Part shown: positions 1 through 9,614 of the stretch, piece by piece
How positions within the stretch are numbered: position 1 is the stretch's first letter
How the letters are laid out: every line of letters starts with the position of its first letter
DNA from: Saccharopolyspora_D taberi
Lineage (GTDB): Bacteria > Actinomycetota > Actinomycetes > Mycobacteriales > Pseudonocardiaceae
Reading direction: 5' to 3'
DNA: 64,000 nt
Assembly: GCF_039534165.1 (NCBI RefSeq)
Contig: NZ_BAAAUX010000012.1
Span: 113,248-177,247, forward strand
Notes under the pieces: generated by a model
What the model was told of the DNA's origin: nothing
The model's input: the letters and a program-made list of their open reading frames with translations, nothing else
Databases searched by the model: none
Translations under genes and position numbers: made by a program

Positions 1-3000
1 GCGCTGCTCGGCCTCGGCCTGTTCCGGTTCGCCGCCGCGTTCGTGCGCCGCTACAGCGCGGGCCGCCTCGCGCTCGACGTGCAGCACGACCTGCGGCGCG
101 CGGTGTTCGGGTCGGTGCAGCGCCTCGACGGCGGCAAGCAGGACGCGCTGCGCACCGGCCAGGTCGTCTCGCGGTCGATCAGCGACCTGCAGATGGTCCA
201 CGCGCTGCTGTCGATGCTGCCGCTGGCCGCGGGCACCGTGGTGCTCGCGCTGTTCGCGATCCTGGCGATGCTGTGGCTCTCCCCGCTGCTCACCGTGGTC
301 GCGCTGGTCGTCGCGCCGCTGATCGCCGTGGTGTCGGCGCACAGCAAGAAGACGCTCTACCCCGCGACCTGGTCGGCCCAGCAGCGCGCCGCCGACATCG
401 CCCAGCACGTCGAGGAGACCGTCACCGGCGTGCGGGTGGTCAAGGGCTTCGGCCAGGAGCGGCGCGAGGTCGCCCGGCTGGAGTCCGGGGCGCGCAGGCT
501 GTTCGCCGAGCGGCTGCGGGCGGCGCGGATGACCTCGTTCCCGCAGGCCACGCTCACCGCGCTACCGGTCGCGGGCCAGGTCGGCGTGCTCGGCCTCGGC
601 GGCTGGATGGCGTTGCAGGGCCAGGTGAGCCTGGGCACGTTCGTCGCCTTCGCCGGTTACGTGACGATGCTGGCCGGCCCCGCCCGGATGATCGCGGGCA
701 CGGTCATCCAGGCGCAGCTGGCGCGCGCGGGCGTGGAGCGGATCAACGACCTGATCGACTCCCAGCCGGAGGTCCAGGACCGGCCGGACGCGGTCGTGCT
801 GCCGGACGGGCCGCTGGAGGTGGAGCTCGACGAGGTCGGGTTCGGCTACACCCGGGACCAGCCGGTGCTTCGGTCGGCATCGCTGCGGGTGCGGCCCGGC
901 GAGACAGTCGCGCTGGTCGGCCCGGCCGGGTCGGGCAAGTCGACGGTGTCGATGCTGCTCCCCCGCTTCTACGACGTGCACCGCGGCGCGGTCCGGGTCG
1001 GCCCGGTCGGCGGCACCCCGCAGGACGTCCGCGACCTGCGGCTGGACTCGCTGCGATCGGCGATCGGGGTGGTGTTCGAGGAGGCTTTCCTGTTCTCCGA
1101 CACCATCCGGGGCAACATCGCCTACGGCGTGCCGGACGCCTCCGAGGAGGCCGTGATCGCCGCCGCGAAGGCCGCCGAGGCGCACGAGTTCATCAGCGCG
1201 CTCCCCGACGGCTACGACACGCTGGTCGGCGAGCGCGGCCTGACGCTGTCCGGCGGTCAGCGCCAGCGCGTCGCCCTGGCCCGCGCCCTGCTGTCGGATC
1301 CGCGGATCCTGGTGCTCGACGACGCGACCTCCGCGGTCGACCCGACAACCGAGGCCGCCATCCACGAGACCCTGCGGTCGGTGACCGCGCAGCGCACGAC
1401 GCTGCTGGTCGCGCACCGGCGCTCGACGCTTTCGCTGGCCGACCGGGTCGCCGTGCTCGACGAGGGCCGGGTCGTCGACGTCGGAACCCAGGAGGAGCTC
1501 CAGGAGCGCTGCGAGCTGTTCCGGTCGCTGCTGGCCGGGCCGGGCGAGTCGATCGACGCCTGCCGGGAGGAGCTGGCCTGCCGGGAAGAGCTAACAGAGT
1601 CCGAGGGCGTCACGCCGGAGCTGTGGCCGCAGCCGCAGGAAGAGCCCGGCGCCACCCGGCCCGCGCCCGAGCTGGCCGCCGGGATCGAGCGGCTGCCCGC
1701 GGCCACCGCCGAGCCGCGGCTGCCGGGCGTCGACGCGACCGCGCCGGACCCGGAGTTCCGGCTGGCCCGGCTGTTCCGCCCGATCCGCTGGGGACTGCTG
1801 CTCACGGTGCTGCTGGTCGCCGCCGACGCGCTGGCGCTGATCTCGCTGCCGAGCCTGATCCGGTTCGGCGTCGACGCCGGCGTGGGCACCGGCAGCCTGC
1901 CGACGCTGTGGACCGCGACCGCGCTGGCCGCCTGCGTCGTCTTGCTCGGCTGGGGCGTGGTCCGGCTGCAGACCGTGGTGACCGCCCGAACCGGCGAGAC
2001 CCTGCTCTACCTGCTGCGCCTGCGCAGCTTCGCGCACCTGCAACGCCTCGGGCTGGACTTCTACGAGCGCGAGCTCGGCGGCCGGATCATGACCCGGATG
2101 ACCACCGACGTCGACGCGCTGTCGTCGTTCCTGCAGACCGGACTGGCGACCGCGGTGGTCAGCGTGCTGGTCCTCACCGGCATCTCCGGCACCCTGATCG
2201 CCACCGATCCGTCGCTGGCGCTGGTCGCGCTGTCGGTGCTGCCGGTCCTGGTGGTGGCGACGATGATCTTCCGCAAGCTCTCGTCCACCGCGTACGCCGA
2301 GGCGCGCGAACGGGTCAGCACGGTCAACGCCGACATGCAGGAGAACGTCTCCGGCCTGCGGGTGGCGCAGGCGCACCGCCGCGAGCGGCACTCGGCGAAG
2401 GTGTTCGCCCAGCGCAGCGACGCCTACCGGCGCTCGCGCCTGCGCGCGCAGCGCTACATCGCCACGTACTTCCCGTTCGTGGCGCTGCTGTCGGAGATCG
2501 CCCAGGCGCTGGTGCTCGGCGTCGGGGCCGCGCGGGTCGCCGAAGGCGGTCTGACCGCGGGCGTGCTGGTCGCGTTCCTGCTGTACCTGGGCCTGTTCTT
2601 CGCGCCGGTGCAGCAGCTGTCCAGCGTCTTCGACGGCTACCAGCAGGCGAAGGTCGGCCTGCGGCGCATCGGCGACCTGCTGCGCACGCCGACCTCGGTG
2701 CCCGCGGCGGCCGAGCCCGCGCCGGTGCCGGAGCGGCTGACCGGCGAGGTGGAGCTGCGGTCGGTGAGCTTCCGGTACCCGGGCACCGAGCGGCCCGCGC
2801 TGCGCGACGTGTCGCTGCGGGTGGCGCCGGGCGACACGGTCGCGCTGGTCGGGGCGACCGGGGCCGGGAAGTCGACGCTGGTCAAGCTGCTGGCCCGGTT
2901 CTACGACGCCACCGAGGGCGAGGTCCTGGTCGACGGGGTCGACGTCCGCCGCTACGACCTGGCGGCCTTCCACCACCGGCTGGCGGTGGTGCCGCAGGAG

Positions 3001-3489
3001 GGGCACCTGTTCGCCGGGGACGTCGCGGCCAACATCGCCTACGGCAGGCCGGACGCCACGCCGGAGGAGATCGAGCTGGCCGCGCGCTCGGTCGGCGCGC
3101 TCGCGGGCATCGCGATGCTGCCCGGCGGCTTCCGCCAGCACGTCGGCGAGCGGGGCCGCGGGCTGTCGGCCGGGCAGCGGCAGCTGGTCGCGCTGGCCCG
3201 CGCCGAGCTGGTCGACCCGGACCTGCTGCTGCTCGACGAGGCGACCGCCGCGCTGGACCCGGCGACCGAGTCGATGGTGGTGGCCGCCAGCGACCAGCTC
3301 GCCGCCAAGCGCACCACGTTCGTCGTCGCCCACCGGCTGGCCACCGCCGCCCGCGCGGACCGGATCGTGGTGGTCGACGACGGGCGGATCGTCGAGCAGG
3401 GCACGCACGCCGAGCTCATCGCGCTCGACGGGCACTACGCGCGGCTGTGGGCCGACACGGACACGGAGCGCGCCGCGGCAGCTTCGTAG
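1..3489 (+). CDS. Fused two-module ABC exporter (5' end outside window)
   Basis: The reading frame is open from base 1, so the gene starts upstream of the window; 1162 residues are visible. It has two exporter modules in one chain: membrane domain, ATPase, membrane domain, ATPase. ATPase 1 has Walker A GPAGSGKST (about residue 307), signature LSGGQ (about 416) and a Walker B ending VLDD. ATPase 2 has GATGAGKST (about 951), LSAGQ (about 1055) and LLLLDE. The first module carries Asp where the catalytic Glu is expected, as in heterodimeric exporters with one degenerate site. Single-chain actinobacterial exporters of this layout (Rv0194 type) export drugs or lipophilic compounds; the substrate here is unknown. 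A Glu/Pro-rich linker lies at about residues 515-575. Confidence 0.9.
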   Translation, partial: ALLGLGLFRFAAAFVRRYSAGRLALDVQHDLRRAVFGSVQRLDGGKQDALRTGQVVSRSISDLQMVHALLSMLPLAAGTVVLALFAILAMLWLSPLLTVVALVVAPLIAVVSAHSKKTLYPATWSAQQRAADIAQHVEETVTGVRVVKGFGQERREVARLESGARRLFAERLRAARMTSFPQATLTALPVAGQVGVLGLGGWMALQGQVSLGTFVAFAGYVTMLAGPARMIAGTVIQAQLARAGVERINDLIDSQPEVQDRPDAVVLPDGPLEVELDEVGFGYTRDQPVLRSASLRVRPGETVALVGPAGSGKSTVSMLLPRFYDVHRGAVRVGPVGGTPQDVRDLRLDSLRSAIGVVFEEAFLFSDTIRGNIAYGVPDASEEAVIAAAKAAEAHEFISALPDGYDTLVGERGLTLSGGQRQRVALARALLSDPRILVLDDATSAVDPTTEAAIHETLRSVTAQRTTLLVAHRRSTLSLADRVAVLDEGRVVDVGTQEELQERCELFRSLLAGPGESIDACREELACREELTESEGVTPELWPQPQEEPGATRPAPELAAGIERLPAATAEPRLPGVDATAPDPEFRLARLFRPIRWGLLLTVLLVAADALALISLPSLIRFGVDAGVGTGSLPTLWTATALAACVVLLGWGVVRLQTVVTARTGETLLYLLRLRSFAHLQRLGLDFYERELGGRIMTRMTTDVDALSSFLQTGLATAVVSVLVLTGISGTLIATDPSLALVALSVLPVLVVATMIFRKLSSTAYAEARERVSTVNADMQENVSGLRVAQAHRRERHSAKVFAQRSDAYRRSRLRAQRYIATYFPFVALLSEIAQALVLGVGAARVAEGGLTAGVLVAFLLYLGLFFAPVQQLSSVFDGYQQAKVGLRRIGDLLRTPTSVPAAAEPAPVPERLTGEVELRSVSFRYPGTERPALRDVSLRVAPGDTVALVGATGAGKSTLVKLLARFYDATEGEVLVDGVDVRRYDLAAFHHRLAVVPQEGHLFAGDVAANIAYGRPDATPEEIELAARSVGALAGIAMLPGGFRQHVGERGRGLSAGQRQLVALARAELVDPDLLLLDEATAALDPATESMVVAASDQLAAKRTTFVVAHRLATAARADRIVVVDDGRIVEQGTHAELIALDGHYARLWADTDTERAAAAS

Positions 3490-3524
3490 CGTGACGAAAC
3501 GCGGGTGGATTTGTCCGCTTTTTG

Positions 3525-3550
3525 GGAACACCAGCCGAACGCGAAACGTC
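3525..3550 (+). promoter_or_regulatory. Candidate ECF-type promoter in the kgd upstream region
   Basis: GGAAC at 3525-3529 and CGTC at 3547-3550 are separated by 17 bases, the pattern used by stress ECF sigma factors of the SigE class. It lies 258 bases before the kgd start in the 318-base gap after the ABC gene. The match is short and could be chance. Confidence 0.3.
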
Positions 3551-3748
3551 ATACTTAGTACGGACGACAACCCGTATGGAGTAGCACCAGGCGACGGCAG
3601 CGCCGTCGGCGGCGACGGAACGTTGACGAGGGCAGTGATCGTGCACAGGAATCGCCCGGGACGTGTCCAGGGGTTTCCTTATCGATTCTGTGACCATGTT
3701 CGCCAGACGAACAAACGTCCTGTTTACCAACCGCCCGAAACGGACCGC

Positions 3749-3754
3749 TAGCCT
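3749..3754 (+). promoter_or_regulatory. Candidate kgd -10 element
   Basis: TAGCCT at 3749-3754 fits the actinobacterial TAnnnT -10 hexamer. The only -35-like block, TTTACC at 3723-3728, is spaced 20 bases away, so it is weak. A start near 3761 would give kgd a leader of about 47 bases, which agrees with the GTG start chosen at 3808. Confidence 0.4.
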
Positions 3755-3807
3755 GGTACCCGAGTGTGTGTACATCACGAGCAGATGGATCGAGGCGAAC
3801 GCCAGCC

Positions 3808-6800
3808 GTGTCCAGCAGCAGCCCTGCGTCACAGTTCGGCCCCAACGAGTGGTTGATCGAGGAAATGTACGAGCAGTTCCTCAGCGATCCCACCTCCGTA
3901 GACTCGGCGTGGCACGAATTCTTCGCCGACTACAAGCCGGGCCAGGCAGCCAGTGAAACCTCCGCAGCCGCGGCCGGTGCGGCAGCGGCTCCGACCACGG
4001 CCACCGCGACCCGAGCGGCCGAGACCAACGGACAGGGCCCGATCACCCCGGCGCGGCCCAAGCCGGCAGAGCCCAAGCCCTCCCCGCAGGAGGCCGCCAA
4101 GGCTGCTCCGGTCAAGGAGGCCCCCGCGGGCGAGCAGAGCAAGCCGCTGCGCGGCGCGGCCGCGGCGATCGCGAAGAACATGGAGCAGTCGCTGACCGTG
4201 CCGACCGCGACCAGCGTGCGCGCGGTGCCGGCCAAGCTGCTGTTCGACAACCGGATCGTCATCAACAACCACCTCAAGCGGAACAAGGGCGGGAAGGTCT
4301 CCTTCACGCACCTCATCGGCTACGCGCTGATCCGGGCGCTCAAGAGCCACCCGGACATGAACCGGCACTACGGCGAGGACGCCAAGGGCAAGCCCGCCGT
4401 CGTCACCCCCGAGCACGTCAACCTCGGCCTGGCCATCGACATGCCGGCCAAGGACGGCTCGCGCAGCCTCGTCGTCGCCTCCATCAAGGGCTGCGAGGAG
4501 ATGACCTTCCAGCAGTTCTGGCAGGCCTACGAGGACATCATCCGCAAGGCCCGCAACAGCGCGCTGACCGCGGACGACTTCTCCGGCACCACGATCTCGC
4601 TGACCAACCCGGGCCCGTCGGGCACCAACCACTCGGTGCCGCGGCTGACCAAGGGCCAGAGCGCGATCATCGGCGTCGGCGCGATGGACTACCCCGCCGA
4701 GTTCCAGGGCGCCAGCGAGAAGACGCTGGTCGACATGGGGATCAGCAAGATCGTCACGCTGACCTCCACCTACGACCACCGGGTCATCCAGGGCGCGGAG
4801 TCCGGCGACTTCCTGCGCACCGTGCACAAGCTGCTGCTGGGCGAGGACCGCTTCTACGACGACATCTTCACGTCGCTGCGGATCCCCTACGAGCCGGTGC
4901 GCTGGACGCAGGACATCCCCGAGGGCGCGGTCGACAAGACCGCCCGGGTGCTTGAGCTGATCGACGCCTACCGCACCCGCGGCCACCTGATGGCCGACAT
5001 CGACCCGCTGAACTACCGCCAGCGGCGGCACGAGGACCTCGACGTCCTCTCGCACAGCCTGACCCTGTGGGACCTGGACCGGGAGTTCGCCGTCGGCGGC
5101 TTCGCCGGCCAGGAGCACATGCGGCTGCGCGACGTGCTGGGCGTGCTGCGCGACTCGTACTGCCGGACCGTCGGCGTCGAGTACATGCACATCCTCGAAC
5201 CCGACGAGCGGGAGTGGCTGCAGAACCGGGTCGAGAAGCCGCACACCAAGCCGGACCCGACCGAGCAGAAGTACATCCTGTCCAAGCTCAACGCGGCCGA
5301 GGCGTTCGAGACCTTCCTGCAGACCAAGTACGTCGGCCAGAAGCGCTTCTCGCTGGAGGGCGCCGAGACCGTGGTGCCGCTGCTGGACGCGGTGCTCGAC
5401 ACCGCCGCCGCCTCCGAGCTGGACGAGGTCGTCATCGGCATGCCGCACCGCGGCAGGCTCAACGTGCTGGCCAACATCGTCGGCAAGCCGATCTCGCAGA
5501 TCTTCCGCGAGTTCGAGGGCAACCTGGATCCGGGCCAGGCGCACGGTTCCGGTGACGTGAAGTACCACCTCGGCGCCGAGGGCAAGTACTTCCGGATGTT
5601 CGGCGACGGCGAGACCAAGGTGTCGCTGACCTCGAACCCCTCGCACCTGGAGGCCGTGGACCCGGTGCTGGAGGGCATCGTCCGCGCCAAGCAGGACATC
5701 CTGGACAAGGGCCAGGAGGGCTTCACGGTGCTGCCGGTGCTGCTGCACGGCGACGCCGCGTTCGCCGGTCAGGGCGTGGTCGCCGAGACGCTGAACCTGT
5801 CGCTGCTGCGCGGTTACCGCACCGGCGGCACGGTGCACGTGATCGTCAACAACCAGGTCGGCTACACCACCGCCCCGGAGCACTCCCGGTCGAGCAAGTA
5901 CTCCACCGACGTGGCGAAGATGATCGGCGCGCCGGTCTTCCACGTCAACGGCGACGACCCCGAGGCCTGCGTCTGGGTCGCCCGGCTGGCCGTGGAGTAC
6001 CGCCAGGCGTTCGGCAAGGACGTCGTGATCGACATGATCTGCTACCGCCGCCGCGGTCACAACGAGGGCGACGACCCGTCGATGACGCAGCCTGCGATGT
6101 ACGACGCGATCGACAAGATGCGCAGCGTCCGCAAGACCTACACCGAGGCCCTGATCGGCCGCGGTGACATCACGGTCGAGGAAGCGGAGAAGGCGCTCAA
6201 GGACTACGCCAGCCAGCTGGAGCACGTGTTCAACGAGGTCCGCGAGCTGGAGAAGCACCCGCCGGAGCCGAGCCCGTCGGTGGAGTCCGAGCAGACGGTC
6301 CCGCAGGGTCTCAACACCGCGATCTCCGACGAGCTGCTGCTGCGGATCGCCGACTCGCACGTCAACCTGCCGGAGGGCTTCAGCCCGCACTCGCGGGTCA
6401 AGCCGGTGCTGGAGCGGCGCGCGAAGATGGCCCGCGAGGGCGGCATCGACTGGGCGTTCGGCGAGCTGCTGGCGTTCGGCTCGCTGGCCGCCGACGGCCG
6501 CATGGTGCGGCTGACCGGTCAGGACAGCCGTCGCGGCACGTTCACCCAGCGGCACTCGGTGCTCATCGACCGCAAGACCGGCGCCGAGTACACCCCGCTG
6601 CAGAACCTGAGCGACGACCAGGCGAAGTTCCTGGTCTACGACTCGGCGCTGTCGGAGTTCGCGGCGATGGGCTTCGAGTACGGCTACTCGGTGGCCAACC
6701 CCGACGCCCTGGTGCTGTGGGAGGCGCAGTTCGGCGACTTCTTCAACGGCGCGCAGTCGATCATCGACGAGTTCATCTCCTCCGGTGAGGCCAAGTGGGG

Positions 6801-7473
6801 CCAGCGCTCCGACGTGGTCCTGCTGCTGCCGCACGGCCACGAGGGCCAGGGGCCGGACCACACCTCCGGCCGCATCGAGCGCTGGTTGCAGCTGTGCGCC
6901 GAGGGCTCGATGACGGTGTCGATGCCGTCGACCCCGGCGAACTACTTCCACCTGCTGCGGCGGCACGCGCTGGACGGCATCCACCGCCCCCTGGTGGTGT
7001 TCACGCCGAAGTCGATGCTGCGCCTGAAGGCCGCGAGCAGCCCGGTCGAGGACTTCACCCAGGGCAAGTTCACCTCGGTGATCGACGACCCGGCCCAGCC
7101 GGACCCGGCGTCGGTGCGCCGCCTGGTGCTGTGCACCGGCAAGCTCTACTACGAGCTGGCGGCGGAGAAGGCCAAGCAGGGCCACGACGACACCGCCATC
7201 GCCCGACTGGAGCAGCTGTACCCGCTGCCGCACCGCAAGCTGGGCAGGCTGCTGGAGCGCTACCCGAACGCCACCGACATCCGCTGGGTCCAGGAGGAAC
7301 CGGCGAACCAGGGTGCGTGGCCGTTCCTGGGCCTGGCGCTGCCGGAGCTGTTCCCGGAGCGGATGACCGGGCTCAAGCGGGTGTCGCGGCGCGCGATGGC
7401 CGCCCCGGCGACCGGTCTGGCCAAGGTGCACGAGGTCGAGCAGGCCGAGGTCGTGGCGGGCGCCTTCGCCTGA
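3808..7473 (+). CDS. kgd: Multifunctional 2-oxoglutarate decarboxylase/dehydrogenase E1 with E2 domain
   Basis: Kgd joins an E2o-like succinyltransferase domain to a thiamine-diphosphate E1o domain and supplies the 2-oxoglutarate step of the TCA cycle in actinobacteria. The N-terminus has the family motif FGPNEWLIEEMY, followed by an Ala/Pro-rich linker (about residues 45-115). The acyltransferase motif TYDHRVIQG is near residue 322; E1 motifs GMPHRGRLN (about 543) and GDAAFAGQG (about 647) follow. I chose GTG 3808 because the protein then begins with the expected N-terminal motif and GAGG at 3792-3795 can act as ribosome site; an earlier in-frame GTG at 3766 adds 14 unmatched residues. The product is 1221 aa, the normal family length. 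The lipoyl domain is absent, as usual for Kgd. Confidence 0.97.
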   Translation: MSSSSPASQFGPNEWLIEEMYEQFLSDPTSVDSAWHEFFADYKPGQAASETSAAAAGAAAAPTTATATRAAETNGQGPITPARPKPAEPKPSPQEAAKAAPVKEAPAGEQSKPLRGAAAAIAKNMEQSLTVPTATSVRAVPAKLLFDNRIVINNHLKRNKGGKVSFTHLIGYALIRALKSHPDMNRHYGEDAKGKPAVVTPEHVNLGLAIDMPAKDGSRSLVVASIKGCEEMTFQQFWQAYEDIIRKARNSALTADDFSGTTISLTNPGPSGTNHSVPRLTKGQSAIIGVGAMDYPAEFQGASEKTLVDMGISKIVTLTSTYDHRVIQGAESGDFLRTVHKLLLGEDRFYDDIFTSLRIPYEPVRWTQDIPEGAVDKTARVLELIDAYRTRGHLMADIDPLNYRQRRHEDLDVLSHSLTLWDLDREFAVGGFAGQEHMRLRDVLGVLRDSYCRTVGVEYMHILEPDEREWLQNRVEKPHTKPDPTEQKYILSKLNAAEAFETFLQTKYVGQKRFSLEGAETVVPLLDAVLDTAAASELDEVVIGMPHRGRLNVLANIVGKPISQIFREFEGNLDPGQAHGSGDVKYHLGAEGKYFRMFGDGETKVSLTSNPSHLEAVDPVLEGIVRAKQDILDKGQEGFTVLPVLLHGDAAFAGQGVVAETLNLSLLRGYRTGGTVHVIVNNQVGYTTAPEHSRSSKYSTDVAKMIGAPVFHVNGDDPEACVWVARLAVEYRQAFGKDVVIDMICYRRRGHNEGDDPSMTQPAMYDAIDKMRSVRKTYTEALIGRGDITVEEAEKALKDYASQLEHVFNEVRELEKHPPEPSPSVESEQTVPQGLNTAISDELLLRIADSHVNLPEGFSPHSRVKPVLERRAKMAREGGIDWAFGELLAFGSLAADGRMVRLTGQDSRRGTFTQRHSVLIDRKTGAEYTPLQNLSDDQAKFLVYDSALSEFAAMGFEYGYSVANPDALVLWEAQFGDFFNGAQSIIDEFISSGEAKWGQRSDVVLLLPHGHEGQGPDHTSGRIERWLQLCAEGSMTVSMPSTPANYFHLLRRHALDGIHRPLVVFTPKSMLRLKAASSPVEDFTQGKFTSVIDDPAQPDPASVRRLVLCTGKLYYELAAEKAKQGHDDTAIARLEQLYPLPHRKLGRLLERYPNATDIRWVQEEPANQGAWPFLGLALPELFPERMTGLKRVSRRAMAAPATGLAKVHEVEQAEVVAGAFA

Positions 7474-7487
7474 TCCACGCGCGGCTC

Positions 7488-7521
7488 GGGGCCGCCGGTT
7501 CCTCCGGGGACCGGCGGCCCC
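7488..7521 (+). terminator. Terminator after kgd
   Basis: A perfect 12-bp stem (7488-7499 with 7510-7521) and 10-base loop lies 14 bases after the kgd stop. No T-run follows, which is common for actinomycete terminators. Confidence 0.7.
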
Positions 7522-7641
7522 TTCGCGTCCGGATCCGGACGACAACCTGTCCGTTATCGGATGGGGCCTGTCGTCGTGATCAGGAACCGGCACGGTGGTT
7601 CCCGGAACGGCCCTCCCGCGGCGGACCATGGAGGAGGGGGC

Positions 7642-8061
7642 GTGCAGGACCCCGACGAGTGGCAGGCGAAGGGCGTGCACTGGCACGTCTTCGCCGAGCC
7701 GCGCGACGGCTGCGCGGGCCCCGGCAGCAGGCGGCGGGACCGGCTGCGCCAGACCCCGCTCGCGGTGCTGCGCACGCCGGAGGAGGTCACCGACTGGATC
7801 GCCGGGATGGTGCGCGAGCACGCCGACCGCCGCCACGTGCGGCTGATCGGCCCGCGCGGCGGCGTCGGCCAGGTCGGCGACGACGGCCACATCGAGCACG
7901 ACGTGCACCAGAACCTCGACGTCGTCTGCCGCGGCGACTCGCTCTACGTCGACATCGCGCGGGAGAACGACCGGTTGCAGCTGTGGGCCGAGGCGGTCAC
8001 CGCCGACGAGTGCCCCGACGGCACGCACGACCAGGACGCGGCGTCGGCCCAGCTCGGCTGA
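7642..8061 (+). CDS. Conserved hypothetical protein
   Basis: A soluble protein of 139 residues with no family I can name. It begins VQDPDEWQAKGVHWHVF and has mixed charge, a His/Asp-rich centre (GHIEHDVHQN) and no signal peptide or membrane segment. I chose GTG 7642 because a strong purine-rich ribosome site, GGAGGAGGGG, sits at 7631-7640; the open frame extends 27 codons further upstream through low-quality sequence. It lies between the kgd terminator and a conserved small gene transcribed in the same direction. Function unknown. Confidence 0.6.
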   Translation: MQDPDEWQAKGVHWHVFAEPRDGCAGPGSRRRDRLRQTPLAVLRTPEEVTDWIAGMVREHADRRHVRLIGPRGGVGQVGDDGHIEHDVHQNLDVVCRGDSLYVDIARENDRLQLWAEAVTADECPDGTHDQDAASAQLG

Positions 8062-8152
8062 CCGGCGCCACCCCTGCCTGATCGCGTTCGGAAACGGGTC
8101 TTACTCTGCTGGTCTGCCGCTGAGAGCAGGCCTGGAGAACAGAGGAGGACCG

Positions 8153-8329
8153 GTGTACTTCACCGACCGTGGCATCGAAGAGCTCGAAGAGCGTCGCGGT
8201 GATGATGAGGTGACCCTGGCTTGGGTCGCCGACCGGATGCGCGCCTTCGTCGACCTCAACCCGGACTTCGAGGACGCCACCGAACGGCTGGCGACGTTCC
8301 TCGCCCGTGACGACTCCGACGAGGACTGA
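8153..8329 (+). CDS. Small conserved actinobacterial protein (DUF6104-like)
   Basis: A 58-residue acidic protein beginning YFTDRGIEELEERR and ending in an Asp/Glu tail. The pattern of YFTDRGIEELE, a central VADRMRAFVDLNPDFE and a final ATERLATFLAR recalls the DUF6104 family, found in many actinobacteria near kgd. The start is GTG 8153, with AGAGGAGGA at 8141-8149 as ribosome site. Nothing in it suggests catalysis; it is predicted to be mostly helical and cytoplasmic. The function of the family is unknown to me. It lies 91 bases after the preceding gene. Confidence 0.75.
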   Translation: MYFTDRGIEELEERRGDDEVTLAWVADRMRAFVDLNPDFEDATERLATFLARDDSDED

Positions 8330-8344
8330 TTCACCGCCGGAACC

Positions 8345-8407
8345 CGCCCCGGCTGCGGGGCGTGGTCGATTTCGACGCGAATTGACGCCTGTCGATTTGC
8401 GTCGAAA
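8345..8407. promoter_or_regulatory. Hairpin and inverted repeat upstream of tdh
   Basis: The 253-base gap before tdh holds a 7-bp hairpin at 8345-8362 that may end the preceding transcript. It is followed by a 9-bp inverted repeat, TTTCGACGC at 8370-8378 and GCGTCGAAA at 8399-8407. The second element resembles an operator for the threonine operon. No known riboswitch is recognisable in the remaining 175 bases. Confidence 0.35.
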
Positions 8408-8582
8408 CTCGACGGTCACCTGATCCCGGGAAGCCCGTTCAGGTGGACTCCCGTCACCAGCTGTTCCTGTGCAGCTGCGCTAACCAGCCAGTGCAGAAAG
8501 TCGCGATGGACCTGCCGGTCCCGACCCGCGAGACTCCCATTCGGCCGCCGGAGCCGTCGGCCTGCTTGAACTGGGAGGCACC

Positions 8583-9614
8583 TTGCGCGCACTGGTGAAG
8601 ACCTCGCCCGCGCCCGGCCTGGAACTGACCGAGCTGCCCGACCCCGCGCCCGGTCCGAACGACGTCGTGGTCCGGGTGCTGCGGACCGGGATCTGCGGAA
8701 CCGACCTGCACATCGCGTCCTGGGACGAGTGGGCGGCCCGGACGGTGCCGACGCCGCTGGTCGTCGGCCACGAGTTCGCGGGCGAGGTGGTCGCCGTCGG
8801 CTCCGCCGTGACCCAGGCCGAGGTCGGCGACTTCGTCAGCGGCGAGGGCCACCTGGTCTGCGGCCAGTGCCGGAACTGCCGCGCGGGCAGGCGGCACCTG
8901 TGCGCACACACCAGGGGTCTCGGCGTGCACCACAACGGCGCGTTCGCCGAGTACGCGGTGCTGCCGGAGCAGAACGTGTGGGTGCACCGCGATCCGGTCG
9001 ACCCGGACGTCGCGGCGATCTTCGACCCGTTCGGCAACGCCGTGCACACCGCGCTGAGCTTCCCGGTCGTCGGCGAGGACGTGCTGATCACCGGTGCGGG
9101 CCCGATCGGGCTGATGGCCGCGGCGGTCGCCAAGCACGCCGGGGCCCGCAACGTGGTGATCACCGACATCAGCGAGCACCGGCTGGAGCTGGCCCGCCGG
9201 GTCGGCGTGGACCTCGCGGTCAACGTCGCCGAGACCGGGATCGCCGACGCGCAGCGCGAACTCGGCATGACCGAGGGCTTCGACGTCGCGATGGAGGTCT
9301 CCGGTCAGCCGTCGGCCATGCGGGAGACGATCGAGAACATGGCGCACGGCGGCCGGATCGCCCTGCTCGGGCTGCCCGCCGAGGACTTCGGCGTGGACTG
9401 GGGCTCGGTGGTGCTCAAGATGATCACGGTCAAGGGCATCTACGGCAGGGAGATGTTCGAGACCTGGTACTCGATGTCGGTGCTGCTGCAGGCCGGGCTC
9501 GACCTCTCGCCGGTGATCACCCACCGGTTCCCCTACACCCGCCACGAAGAGGCGTTCGAGACCGCGCGTGCCGGGCGCTGCGGCAAGGTCATTCTGGATT
9601 GGACGGTGCGCTAG
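8583..9614 (+). CDS. tdh: L-threonine 3-dehydrogenase
   Basis: This zinc-dependent medium-chain dehydrogenase oxidises L-threonine to 2-amino-3-oxobutyrate with NAD+. Catalytic zinc ligands are C38, H63 and E64, with TDLH at 40-43; structural zinc cysteines are C93, C96, C99 and C107; the cofactor site is GAGPIGLMAA. The length of 343 aa is normal. The start is TTG 8583, chosen because GGGAGG is at 8573-8578 and the next residues match the family. The stop is directly followed by the kbl start, so the two steps of threonine breakdown to glycine are translated together. The kbl partner separates it from other alcohol dehydrogenases. Confidence 0.95.
   Translation: MRALVKTSPAPGLELTELPDPAPGPNDVVVRVLRTGICGTDLHIASWDEWAARTVPTPLVVGHEFAGEVVAVGSAVTQAEVGDFVSGEGHLVCGQCRNCRAGRRHLCAHTRGLGVHHNGAFAEYAVLPEQNVWVHRDPVDPDVAAIFDPFGNAVHTALSFPVVGEDVLITGAGPIGLMAAAVAKHAGARNVVITDISEHRLELARRVGVDLAVNVAETGIADAQRELGMTEGFDVAMEVSGQPSAMRETIENMAHGGRIALLGLPAEDFGVDWGSVVLKMITVKGIYGREMFETWYSMSVLLQAGLDLSPVITHRFPYTRHEEAFETARAGRCGKVILDWTVR

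Noticed and set aside
3829..8028. A 1399-codon minus-strand frame opposite kgd
   Set aside because: Antisense shadow caused by high GC; it lacks protein-like sequence while the plus strand encodes Kgd.
8410..8582. Possible glycine or other riboswitch before tdh
   Set aside because: No conserved riboswitch core could be matched; only an inverted repeat is supported.
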